Source: Macrocybe gigantea
Lineage: Eukaryota > Basidiomycota > Agaricomycetes > Agaricales > Callistosporiaceae
Assembly: GCA_011319805.1 (NCBI GenBank)
Contig: SJRY01000266.1
Location: 896,182 to 960,181, forward strand
Length of the DNA: 64,000 bases
Direction: 5' to 3'
The position numbers and the translations under genes are program-made. The notes below the pieces were generated by a model. It searched no databases, was not told the DNA's origin, and saw nothing but the letters and a program-made list of their open reading frames with translations. Every line of letters begins with the position of its first letter. Within the stretch, counting starts at the first letter, position 1. Below are positions 49,942 through 61,305 of this stretch, one piece after another.

Positions 49942-51332
49942 ATGGGTCTTGCCTTTTCCGCGTTCACAGAATCCTTTCCACCAGAGTCAGAGTTCTCTGT
50001 CGACGACATTCCTGATTTGACAGGCAAGGTTATCATTGTAACAGGTGCTAATACAGGTGATCGTAAACGTTGAATACTGTGCCGTTTCACTTTGGTCTCA
50101 CGAGTGCCCTAGGTGTAGGCAAGGAAACAGTCAAGGTCTGCACATGCATCTCACCATCAGCCGGACAAGCCGCGCTGATGATAGACACGGTCGATGCTAT
50201 TTCAGGCTCTGCTGCTCCACAATGCAAAGGTGTACATGGCTTGCCGGAACAAGCAAAAGGCCGAGTCTGCCATCAAAGAATTAAGGGAACAAACCAGCAA
50301 AGATGCCATCTTTCTTAGGTTAGACTTAGCAGATTTGCATTCCGTCAAGTCCGCAGCGGAAGAATTCCAAAGGTGCCTCGACCGCTATCGTTGTCGAGTT
50401 AGCTGGATGAACATCTACAATATTCGCTAGAAGGAACGCGTCCTCCACGTGCTGTTTAACAATGCGTAGGTACTTGTATCTATTCCAAGACGGGCATTAC
50501 GATCAATTCATCGCACTCCCAGTGGAATTTTGTTCCCTGTGGATGACGGGCAGTCACCGCACAGGGATATGACCTTCAATTCGGCACCAACGTCATAGGT
50601 AGGCATTTTTTACAGGCTCTATTTCTTCCGGTATCTAAAATTTTCGTCTTCTAGGTCATTTCTATTTCACCAAGTTGCTTCTCCCCGAGCTTTTGGCAGG
50701 AGCCAAGTCCAGCGTGGACGGAAAAGCACGCGTCATCACCACCGCTTCTATCGGCCATCTCGCGGGCCGCTTAGACTTCCAGACCTTCAAAGATGGTCCT
50801 GCTCGGCAGAGGTGCAACAAATTCCTTCTCTACTGCCAGAGCAAATACGTACGCAGGCACAATCTCGTCTTTCTGTTCCTTCGTAATCCGGGATAACAGG
50901 GAGACATAGTGTTCGCCAACGAATTAGCCCGACGATACGGGAATCAGGCATCGTCTCCATGTCATGCCATCCTGGAAATCTGCGATCAGATCTTTTTCGT
51001 AACCTGCCATGGCTAATGGGTAGAGTAGTGGTGCGGTCCGACCTTCCATGTCCGTGGACAGCTCCAGTAACCTCTTGTAATAGAACCTCTTCCTTTATCC
51101 ACTTGAATCTGGCGCATTGACTCAGCTTTGGGGTGGGACAACTGCGGCGGGCGCGCATCTCAACGGCAAAGTCAGTGCACGATTCTCAAGTCTCTTGGAA
51201 TTTTATTGAATTGCTTTTCAACAGTATCTCATTCCTTGGGCCCGAGTCGGCAGACCGCTGCCCAGCACTCAGGATGCTGCGCTAGGAAGGGCGCTGTGGC
51301 ATTGGCTCGAGGAGCAGGTTGAAAATATTTAG
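49942..51332 (+). CDS. Short-chain dehydrogenase/reductase, copy 2 (frame-disrupted)
   Basis: Paralogue of the SDR at 41751-43272. ATG 49942 (MGLAFSAFTESFPPESEFSV) is followed by [128 protein letters not shown] and IPWARVGRPLPSTQDAALGR, ending EEQVENI at TAG 51330. All catalytic residues remain, but the frame breaks by one base at about 50551 and 50944. Either an indel-affected functional gene or a young pseudogene. Confidence 0.8.
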
Positions 51333-51595
51333 ACGCGTCTGTACCCTCATTTGCGGAAGCGACATGCGACAATTTGGATTGTATACCTGTCGGAATGCAA
51401 CCGTAAAGTACAAGAATACTGTTGCGAGATCGTGAAATGCAGATGTTAATTCTACAGGATGAAGAGACACATGCTCCGGCAATCCTACATTCCTAAACAC
51501 GTTAATAAATACGTGGACTAACTTGGACGATAGATATATACGATTCGGGTTCTTGTCGTTTCCTTTTAGTACTGCGATGACTCGGATGGCCAAGC

Positions 51596-54500
51596 TCATG
51601 CTTTCCAGGCACAGAAAACCCGAAGGGATCTGCTCAGCCGACGAGTAGGGGGCAACATCGTGGAAGCGCTCGACAGGGATTCCGCCCTCGATTTCGAGTC
51701 CCGTTTTACCAAAGGCTCCATAGAACGAGTAGAATTGACTATATGATGCCGACGTGTGTTCTCGTCGGTGTGCGCAGAGTGAGCGGTGCTGCTCAGCGTC
51801 CTCGACGTGCTGACGGTCAGATGAGACTTTGACCATGGTTTACTAGAGGCTCGATGATATGGGTGAGGAGACAGTCTTCGCTGTTGCTCTAGCTCATGTT
51901 CCCACTTGTCCCACTTTTCGCAGGCCGTTGCAAAGGCCTTACGTTCGTTCGACGGCATCGAAGGTATAACACACCAGAAAAAGCGTTCTTCGAGTGCACT
52001 GCCCAACGAATAACGCTGCTTCATGTCCCTGCGTGATGAACTCGAGTAAATACTATGACGTTGCGTTAGGATGCTGAATGCTCACATTTCAAAGTAGCTC
52101 AGAAGTTGGTCAAAATCATCTCTTGTCATGTCCACGATGGCATCATCCCAGGACTCCTCCGAACGCCGGCCACTCGAATTGGACGTTCGCGTTATCCGCG
52201 ACGCCGCAGAAGAATCTACCACTAGTCGATTCGGCCGTGCCATCCGGCTAATGCGATTTGCCCGCGCCTCCGCCTGATATTCGAGCACCCACTCCCACAT
52301 CGCTTCCGAGCATGCGAGAATCTCTGCTGTACGCAACCCGAGGTGCAAGTTGAGCGACCGCAAGTCTAGATGCATCTTGGCATTGGGCAATCGTATGCCG
52401 CCCTTTGCCGCCGCTTTTGGCCTCTCGTTTGAGCCCGGGGACGTGAGAAACGACGCCTGCAGCGAGGGAGAGAGTGCGGTCACCCTCGACTCGTCAAGAG
52501 TTATGTAGGCGGAAGTGTGATGGATGAGATTTTTGACGTCGAGATAGCGAGGCTCCTCCACGGGCGAGATATCTTTAGTTTCGATGTTGGATTGTTCTGA
52601 AAGGTGGCGCTTGTCCCTCTTTTGCTTCGAAAGTCGAGGCACAGGGCTGGGCATGATCGCGTCACGGGCGTCGTCCGTATCACTAGTGTCAGCGGACCGG
52701 AGGCCATCGGAGGGACGTCCAGTCTTCGGCGGCGGTGGGAAAGAGTGTTGCAGTGGGGGATGTGTGCGAACATCTATCTTGCTCCATCAGCGCCCAGACC
52801 AGTAAACGAAAAAAAAAAAAAATTCGATGCCCACCTTCGAAGTAAAGGTTAAGCGAATTGGCCAGTAATGCCAAAGGCGATGAATTGATAAATCTCGAAC
52901 CGAGCATCTCAGCATATATTGTCTCCAATAAGGAGTGATCACGGGGATTGGGCGGCGGTTTTGGTATCGTCCTCAATAAGAAAGGGTGAGGGTTCTGGTG
53001 TAATGGGGGATTGGGCGGCCCCGCGCTGATCAAGGAAGCTTCGGCGGGTCGAGAGCCAGAAATGGAACTCAAAGAATATCCACGTTGTCTTGTCCTTGGT
53101 TGTGACGTTGGTACGGCGGCATCGACAGAAGTTGGATTTGAACGCTGGCGACGTGGATCATTGACAGAGGCGTGCAGCAAGGTAGAGCCATCTGGAGAAC
53201 CGGGCACTTGCGACCGGGAAGTCACAGTGTCATAGTCTATGTAAATTTGTGAGAGAAGTTCCTGAGCTTCCTCTTTTTCCTTTTGCTCCAGTATTGACTG
53301 GTGGACTATTGAACTGGAGGGAGACCGCTGCATCGAGAGCAGGGAGGTGTTGACGGTGGAAGTTGGGAAAGATGTGTCATCAGACTGGCGAGATGATTCC
53401 GTCAAAGAAGATGTTGTCTCGGCGGATAACTCTACGCGCTCTGAATAATGTTCAGATAAAATTGAGTCGTCGCGAGAGGACGTTCTTGACAGGTGATTTT
53501 GAGATTCAGCATCTGACTCCGAGTCGCTTTCACTGTCTATTGGCTGTCCAGGGAAGAACAAGTCTTCTTCGACCATCTGTGGTATATTAGGTCCTGCCAG
53601 AGATAGATGACAATCCTGAGTGGCGTACCTCAAACGCTCCACCAGGCCTCATCACGCGAGTGATTTCGTCCAGAAGAAAATCCCACTGCCCTGAATGTCA
53701 GTGTGATAACTGGCACTGAAACAGATCAAAACAAACTTTATCTTCCGGAACGCCAAGCGCTATGCGTTTCACGTGTCTGCAGCGCATGCAATTCAGCAGC
53801 AGGAGGCAAAAGCCTTTAAGTTGGCTTACACAAAGTCAAATTCCTCGTTGGGAAACGGAAGCCCGTCGAGGCTGGCATGCCAATGGATGAGGCAGAGAAG
53901 ACAGGATAAATTCAAAGCCATACAAATTCGCTTGCACCCATGTGATTCGTGATGCAAGGTCGGAGGAACCAACTTGCTGAAGGTCTGGATGAAGCGGAAC
54001 GACGTCCAAACCTACAGGTCACAGCCAAGGTCACATCACGAGGTGGGTACGATTTTGAGAATGGCTGGCGTACCGACGAATCGACAATGCTGCAAGAACA
54101 ATAATCAGCGCCAGTGAAGTCAATCTCCGCCGCATCAACACCGACCTTCCATGTCCTGGCGCAGTTCAAAATCCACGTCCCTGTTCCTATTTGCAGGTAA
54201 ATGTCAGTGTGCATGCATCTCCATATGAAAGCAGGCGGTGACTGACCACATCCAAGGTCTAATCTGAATACACCAAATAAGGCCATTAGTAACAATTCCA
54301 AGCCAGCGTGATCATGGCAACTCACACTGAAGTTGGTGGCGCGTCGAACACATGCCAAGTAAGACTCTCACAGATATCCTGACAATAGATGGTTTCCCAT
54401 ACGTCTCTGCACGCCCATCAGAAACCAAACAAACGCAACGAAATGAGCCCAAGGAATGCGAACAAATTGGTATCAGATATATAAATCTGTGCAATCCAAT

Positions 54501-55947
54501 CTAAGTGAAGATGACGCACAGATCCAGCACCTCTCTCTCGTAATTCCTAGGATATGGAACCTCTTTGGGCGAATAGGGATGGTGTTTTTTGCCCTTTTGA
54601 CCACTGTTTCCCAGCGTAGTCATTGGACCCTTGAGCGTGAACTGGGCTGCACGAACGCTTATGTTGCGCTTGAGCTCTTCCAGGATCGTTCTATCCGCAG
54701 TCGAAAACTTTGGATCTTCCTGAACAGACTTGGATACTTCCTTGGAAGCCGAGACAGAAAACAGTCGCAAGGGAGGACCAGACTTCAGAGGAGTCTGTGG
54801 ACTTGCGGGTGCAGAAGCGTGAGCAGGTTTGCCATAGCCATCCAGCGTTCCGGAGGACGGCCCCGACGAGGCAGGCTGTAGGTTTGGAGCCGGGACGGTG
54901 TTCGAGCGCGCTTTCGACGACTTGTTGCTCTTTCGCCTGTTGACGGTCGCGAGTTCAGACAGCGATTTTCCTTGGCTGGATCCCGACTGTTTAGGTTGCC
55001 GAGACTGGAAAGGAGCAGTGTAGTGAGCATAGTGGTTATATGTATATAACATATAGAGGGGGCGATGGGACAGAGTGGGATTCAGCGACACGTTGAGGTT
55101 TTGAATGGAGAAAATAAGGGACAACGGCCTCGACTGCCGTTGTCACGAAATACACTTTGAGTGCCGGCCATATTGCGGTGAAATTTATCTAAGCGAAATA
55201 ACACGGGATATTTACTTACGGATGAGTGTGAATGTTTTCGAGCGACCATGCCAAGGTTTGAAGGCTCCACGCTGTCTGGGACGGGGTAGAGCTCCCATGG
55301 GGTAACTTCCATAATCGGGCCTGTTGCAATGGTGGAACGGTGCTCCTCAAGTGGTACAGGATGGAGCTCCCATGGCGTGACATCTTCAGTGGGTCCTGTT
55401 GCAATAGATGCGCGTCCTCCCGCATCTTGACTGGATATAGGTCCCATGGCGTGACATCCTCGATGGACCCTGCGTTTGCGGACGTGCGTGTCTTGGTAGA
55501 CTTTGGGGAGCTGAGCGTGCTGCTGTTGTCGGCGGCGACCACCTTCGAGTCTGTCCTCAGTTTAGGCAAGGCAGAGGGCGCGGCGTAGGATTCCCAAGGC
55601 GTAGCGGTCTCCCGCGCGCCGGTGGCAGTAGAGGGACGTGCACCTGACTTGGACTTTGTCGGGTTTCCCGGATGACCAGCGTCGTCGCGTGCCGGACTGG
55701 GAGGAGGCCTCTGCGCGGATGTGTTAGGAACAAGCGTGACACTTGGCTGATCTGATGGTGGCGAAACCTGAAGGACGTTGGTTGAGTGACGTTTTCTGAG
55801 CGCCGGTGCCGAGCTGGTGAAGTGTGTTCGACCCCCGCCAGGCGGAATGAACGGGTGCGGGGAGACGGGGCGAGGTGAAGACACGATGGTCGATCTAGGC
55901 AGGAGGGACTGCAATCCTATCTTCTCACGCGGTGCATCGAAGGGCAT
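51596..55947 (-). CDS. SAM-dependent methyltransferase-domain protein with N-terminal TPWE repeats
   Basis: ATG 55947 opens a disordered Pro/Ser-rich region carrying four copies of a TPWExY motif (separate entry). After EVPYPRNYEREVLDL, exons across 54500-53600 rebuild a class I methyltransferase: LDLGCGTGTWILNCARTWK (motif I), GLDVVPLHPDLQQVGSSDLA, SRITWVQANL, LPFPNEEFDFVHVKRIALGV, EITRVMRPGGAFEMVEEDLF. A long disordered tail follows with EPRYLDVKNLIHHTSAYITL, KMHLDLRSLNLHLGLRTAEI and ends SLRVFCAWKA at TGA (51598-51596). Substrate unknown. At least one frame break (about 55440) and many introns, so exact sequence is uncertain. Confidence 0.72.
55230..55660 (-). repeat. Four degenerate TPWE[LS][YH] repeats in a coding region
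   Basis: On the minus strand the coding sequence yields TATGARETATPWESYAAP, ANAGSIEDVTPWDLYPV, IATGPTEDVTPWELHPVP and IATGPIMEVTPWELYPVP, spaced 25-60 residues apart, with recurring CCATGGGAGCTC-like nucleotide blocks. Confidence 0.7.
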
Positions 55948-56385
55948 CGTTTTCTTTTTTTTTTCCTCCTGAGGGTTCGAATTCGAGGGCGTGACGATGA
56001 CAACTACGTCAACGGATGCCTCAAGGCGGCGGACGAGATGGAAAGGTATGTGGCGGGACCACGGCCAGTGTAAAGACGGAAGGGGTGTTCAGGATGAAAA
56101 TGAAATGACGGACATGGGCGTAAGTCTGTTTGTCAGAAAGGGTGACCACTTGGTCGTGATGGCCCTAGCCAGTGTCATCCCACGGGCCATAATTCGGTCT
56201 AATCAACAACTAAACAATAAAACTCACACTCTCTCCACTGCTCGGTGTCTTCAAGTATCGCGTCAGCCAAGACGACGATATTGTCTGCCAACCCGACGCT
56301 GCGCAGCTGTGGATGCTAGACAAGGCAGGCGTTGTTGCACAACGATCGCCAGTAGATACAATTTCAGGCACCGATCATCCACAAG
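55948..56385. other. Intergenic, methyltransferase promoter
   Basis: A T-run lies directly upstream of the ATG (minus strand A-run). A GGTTCGAATTC near 55970 resembles a tRNA B box but has no tRNA fold around it. Confidence 0.4.
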
Positions 56386-57934
56386 TCAGTCAGACCGATC
56401 ATGATCAGCTTCCAGCCCATACACCAAGCCCAGAGCAACGCGGGCTGCTGCCTTCCTTCTTTCTCCCTCGTCGTCCATCCTTGCAATCTCAGCCTTCATC
56501 TCCTGCAAGGTACCAAACACTCTCGACAGATCAAAGGGTTCATATTCTGTCTCGTCAAACGACGAGTTCAGGGGAAACCCCTGCGAGCGCCCAGAGCCAC
56601 CCATTGGCCCAGCCCCTTCTGATTCCACAGCAGAATCGGTCGAGCCCACACGAACACCGAATATTTGCTCAGAAGTGGCCACGATCTCCTCTCGTGTCGG
56701 CATCTCGCCCTCAGCGTCGTCCACGCCATCTTCACTCCCTCCAAAATCGGAGACTGATCCCAAGGAGCGGTATAGGCTATTCGGATGCGATGCTAGTAGT
56801 GAACTCGGGAGGTCCTTGACAGCCATTTCGGGTGTTGATGAATTCGAAGGGGTAGCAAGGGCATCGATGGGAGCAGAGACAAAGACGGTGAAATCGTCGT
56901 CAAATCCAAGTTCGCCTGATTCAGCCATTGGGCCCAATTTCGGTGTCTCTTTCCCAAATTCCATCGAAGTAGGGGATTGTGAAAGTGCTTGATCCTGCTC
57001 AATTGTGCGCCAAGGGTCATCCTTCTCCGACGGCTATCTTCCAACCACCTCTCGAGCTCTTGCATTTCCCTCCTCAGCTCACTTGGCCGCTCCTTGATAT
57101 CGTTCACATCCGTAGATCCAGAGAAGCTGTCGTCTTGTGAAGCTTGTGCCCAGTTCAAGAATTCTCGTTGTTTGCGTGACGAATTCCTCCCTGAGGAGCT
57201 TCCTTGTGACCGGTCCATAGTCGGCCACATGATGGTGCTGAGTGCATCAAGCACCCGAGGAAGACGAGCGATATCTAACAACCGATTAAGGCAGGAGGCA
57301 ACTCGAAGAGGTGAAATGTCATTACCGTCTTCACGATCATCATCCTCAAGCGATGTTGCGCCCGAGCTCTCCGGTTCCGTCGCATCCACGTACTCAAATC
57401 CATGCTGAGATAAAAAGCCATCTAGCTCCGAGTAGTCCTCTAGCTCATCCGAAGATTGTGACGTCCCAGATTCCACCGCCTCTGCGGGAAGCCGTACTGC
57501 TAAACAGACTTCTGGTTCATGTCGTTTTGCATCTTGAGCTATGCGCGAGATATCGTCTCTAAAAGACTGAATGATTGCTCCAAACTAGCGTCCAAGTCAA
57601 TGCACGGCGCAAAAGGTGGACGGACCTGCCCCGCAGCCCAAACGTAAATGACAGCCGGTACATCTTGGAACTGGTGCGGACTCAGTCCGCGGACAGTATG
57701 CAGTGCAAAATGCACATCTGCATTGTAATATTTATTGGATATTGTCCATGGAATCACAGTCAAGTCATTCGACTGCAGCGGATCTGTTGGCGTAAGGGGC
57801 ACGGATCTAGTCAAAGAGTGGATATCTGATCAAGAAAAGATGAGCGGAAATACACGTCAGAGCGATACAAAACACGAACGATGGACAGCGATGTGGCTAA
57901 AGACAGGCTTGGCGAAATTGTGAGTATTCGACAT
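56386..57934 (-). CDS. Adaptin-binding protein (AAGAB/p34, Irc6-like)
   Basis: The GTPase-like N-terminal half includes SLTRSVPLTPTDPLQSNDLT, VIPWTISNKYYNADVHFALH, LSPHQFQDVPAVIYVW and, after a frame correction near 57576, SFRDDISRIAQDAKRHEPEV. The middle shows DGFLSQHGFEYVDATE; the C-terminus reads FDLSRVFGTLQEMKAEIARM and RRKAAARVALGLVYGLE, the conserved Adaptin_binding domain helix. AAGAB chaperones AP-1 and AP-2 adaptor assembly. Start is tentative (57934, MSNTHNFAKPVF, spliced at about 57880). Single-base losses at about 57002 and 57576. TGA at 56388-56386. Confidence 0.78.
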
Positions 57935-58259
57935 GATGGGCTGGAGGAGTGCGAGCGGCCGTCGTTGTGGAGGGCAGAAGACATGAATTCGTGCTGAGCT
58001 TGGATCTTGGCTGTCGCATCAATTGGCGCAGCCGGTGATGACGGGCCTCACCTTCACGACGATTCATTTCGCACTGAACATTGTATGAACGCCATTCATC
58101 CGCGAGCTGGTATTAGACTACTGGTGGTCCTCCTGATTCACGATGACACGGGCATCGTCCAATCTTTTCCGACTGTCTCGAGGCGGTATGAGACACACCA
58201 AGACACGTCGCTGAAACCAATATAAAATCCTGTTCCTGGCTCAGCTGTGGCCAGGCTCA
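57935..58259. promoter_or_regulatory. Divergent promoter, AAGAB-like / E2-F-box gene
   Basis: 325 bp with no gene recognised; TATAAAA at about 58221-58227 lies 35 bp upstream of the E2-F-box ATG. Confidence 0.4.
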
Positions 58260-60705
58260 ATGTCCTTAGCCCGTCCGCTGCTCACTCGCCTCTACCAGGA
58301 CCTCGCAGAGTTGCTGGAGAATCCATATCCTGGAGTTACTGTTTTCACCCATGATGACGACATGCTGTGTTTGTGTCTAGTATTAACGCCTCCCAGCGGA
58401 CCATGGAAAGACTTATCCTTGCATTTCGACGTCGAGCTGCCTCCAAACTGGGTCAGTGACCTGATCTTTCTGCGTGGTCGACTTGTCTCATGTGCTTGAA
58501 GCCTTCTTCTCCTCCAAAGATTAGTTCGAGCGTCAGAGGCATTCAGCATCCGAATTTGTTTGGAAGCTATATATGCTGCGACCTGCTCAAGGAGCAGTTT
58601 GTCCTCGAGGAGGGTTACACAGGAGGGTAAGATTGAATCTGCCATTGTGTTTGCACGTACTGATGATTCAACATCCTAGCAGATACACCCCAGCTTTGAC
58701 ACTTCGCGGATTGTTTCTGCAGTTTCTTACCTTTTTCTCCAGCACATCTGTAAGTCTGATCATATTATTCCCTTCTGGAACACCTTTTCTGGACCTTTCT
58801 GCTCAGATCGAGCAAGACCACGGAGATGAGGTGGTGCATATAGGTGATCACATCCTAGTCCATTATGTCCGGGAAGAGCACTTGGCAAAATCCCTTTTTG
58901 AGGAGAACTACTGCTGTGAATACCACATCAACCGTCTCTGCTCGTCCATGGAGCAAGATCGGATGAATCTGGAGATCCTCTGGAACACTTCTAACTCTCC
59001 AGAGGTGCAGATAGCCTCTTACCGCCTTCCTCAAGGTTATGCAACCCACCTTGCCAAAGAGGTCCCGGGCGACGTCTCCAGAGTGCATCGGATCGAAAGG
59101 GTAAATCCCAGATGGCGTTCGACTTACCAAATGATCTCAACCTGGCAATGCAAGCTGTGTCCGTACGGTTCCGAGACTTTACCAGTCTACACTCCCGTCA
59201 CAGCTGACGCTAGGGAGCAAGATGCATCTGTTAGTCCTGTCCCAAGCCGCCCCGACGGTCACTGTCTGCTGGAGGAGCTGGACGATGATGTTCTGTCGGA
59301 AGTTGCGTCGCATTTATCATCTAAATCCCTCATTGCTTTTGGTATTGCGTACCCGCGTTTTTGGCGTCTCGTCAGCTCCAGGCACATCCTCCTCCAGAGA
59401 GAGCTTCACTGCTTCTTCTTGCGTACACCTCTTCGACGGTCCACTCTTGGAATTGGCGTCGCCCTTGACAAGTCCTCTCGAGCGCTCTCTTCCGATTTCG
59501 ACTGGTTGAGCCAGGAGGCGTTTGACCAGTATTCGGTCAGGAAGAGCATCCAAAAGCGCGATTTTCAGTACTTCCTCCCTCTTGCATTCAGCCAATCGCA
59601 TTTTGAACGGGCGCGGAATGACATTTGGAAGCATCTTATTATCCTAAACGAAGCAATTAGCGAATTAGGGAATCCAAGAGACGCGCCGCGACCTAAAGTG
59701 CCACTGTCCCCCAGTCAGAGGGACTTTCAAATCGTCGGTGTCATTCCAGGAATGATGAATAGCGTCATCGTCTCATTGATGAAGTCGTGCAACGACTTCA
59801 TGGATGATACGGGCTCCCATCAGACCCTTCTTCATGCATCCGAAAAGGCTGTTATCGCGTATTGCCACCTTTTCCATCTTCTTCTTTGCTTGTGCCGGAC
59901 CAATCCTGCTCTCTTACGTGAAGCAACGAACCGCGTGCATCGATTCATACAAATTCCCAGCTCACGCACTCAGATTGAGGTTCTTGATCTCGGAGAGTTC
60001 GTCGTATTCGTCATGGTCGTTCTTGCCTTGTCTCAAAACAGCGAAATGCCCCTCACATGGAGCGCGATAAATGGACCATTACTCGAAGAAGCCATCATCC
60101 GCAATGTACGCTGCGTTCTGAAGGACTCGCCGCACCCCGAGGTGTCGGAGAGCGGTAGCAATGATTACCGTCTCCATATGACCTTCGCCAAGTCAAAGAC
60201 CAGCTTGCGCCTGTTGATGTTCCAGATATCGTTCTTCACCATGTTCCTGACGACCTATGCGTCGGACCTCTCGACTCTCGATAACAATTATGGGTTTGCA
60301 GAATCTGGCATCCCGCCGCGGATGGTAGAAGAGATCAAAGCGATCTACGAAGTAGAGACATGGCCTGACTTCTTTCAACGTGTTCGATATGCTCGTGGTG
60401 TCTCTTTCGGCGAAGAAGAATTTAGCGAGTTGCTGCGAATTGCGATCCGTACCGACGAAGAAAGAGGCAACCACAAGCTAGAGACGCCCTGCGAGTTGCA
60501 CCTTATGTCGGGTGACAGAGACTTGATGGAGAGTGAAGGGATAAACGCACGCCCGTTGAAGAGCTCAACAGAACGAAGGAATCGAATGCCCCGAATTTTT
60601 CGCAAATTTCCTTTCTTTCGACAGAAACAACGAGCACCCACCGTGACGAACAAACACGGACGAGCAGACACAACGGGACTGTTCAGTCTCAGAAGTGTGC
60701 GCTAA
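58260..60705 (+). CDS. E2-like (UBC fold) / F-box fusion protein
   Basis: Exons 58260-58451, 58502-58626, 58680-58749, 58807-60705 (about 761 aa, no frame break). Residues 1-129 resemble a ubiquitin-conjugating fold: RPLLTRLYQDLAELLENPYP (helix 1), PPSGPWKDLSLHFDVELPPNW, PSSPPKISSSVRGIQHPNLF, YICCDLLK and YTPALTLRGLFLQFLTFFSS. HPN (80-82) and Cys89/Cys90 sit where the E2 oxyanion Asn and catalytic Cys are expected. Around residues 284-330 an F-box-like segment reads LLEELDDDVLSEVASHLSSK SLIAFGIAYPRFWRLVSSRH. The rest has no recognised fold; a Trp-Gln-Cys-Lys-Leu-Cys pair lies near residue 247. The domain pairing suggests SCF substrate recruitment combined with E2-like activity, but this is inference. 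The third intron is 57 nt and stop-free. Confidence 0.7.
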
Positions 60706-61305
60706 CCTTAGATAGAACCGAGATAGACTCATACCCCCTCGAACCGACCAGCCAAAAACACGACATGACTAACGAGCAGCATTGTCACGGCCAACGCATG
60801 TTCAGTAACATGTCCTGCTTTCTGGATGTCGAACAAACTTTGTACACAACTCTGTAGGATACGTATAAAAGCTCTTGTAGAATAGTGATCGAATCCAAGC
60901 CCGTCTCTGAACCCAGTGTGTGAGCAACGAACAGATTCTTCGCCGTCCCTTTCGCACCCTCTCTCCTTCCAATTCGTTCTTTCTCTTGCCCTCTCTATAG
61001 CGTTCATCCATCCGTTCTCGTTTTTATTCGAACAGCACCTGTTCGTTCGGTTCAGTGAAGGGACTGGGCGTTCAACTGGGACTGATTCGGGTCTCTCTTT
61101 CGGAGTACGATTGAGGACAATCCTCGATCCCCTTCGTCCCGGAAAACGTTCGTCGTGAATTGACGATGCCTCTAGAAACTAGCATTTATCTAGAACTAAC
61201 GGTGCAGCGCGTCGTTTTTCGTCACAGACATCATTCCCACACACAATGCAATGAACAGTCCGACTTTAAATCACACCCGATTATAGAACGCACAAGAACG
61301 TTAAT
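60706..61305. other. 600-bp gap with promoter-like layout and no clear ORF
   Basis: TATAAAA at about 60859-60865 is followed by a C/T-rich block (60940-61000), two perfect short hairpins (61029-61045 and 61113-61125) and a 45-codon ORF from about 61164 that runs into the DUF4246 3' end on the opposite strand. Could be a transcription unit without conserved protein. Confidence 0.35.

Noticed and set aside
55966..55990. GGTTCGAATTC resembling a tRNA B box
   Set aside because: No A box, acceptor stem or anticodon arm can be folded around it.
58573..58806. Alternative long ORF start at 58573 for the F-box gene
   Set aside because: It reads through introns and loses the E2-like exons, which join cleanly with canonical GT..AG sites.
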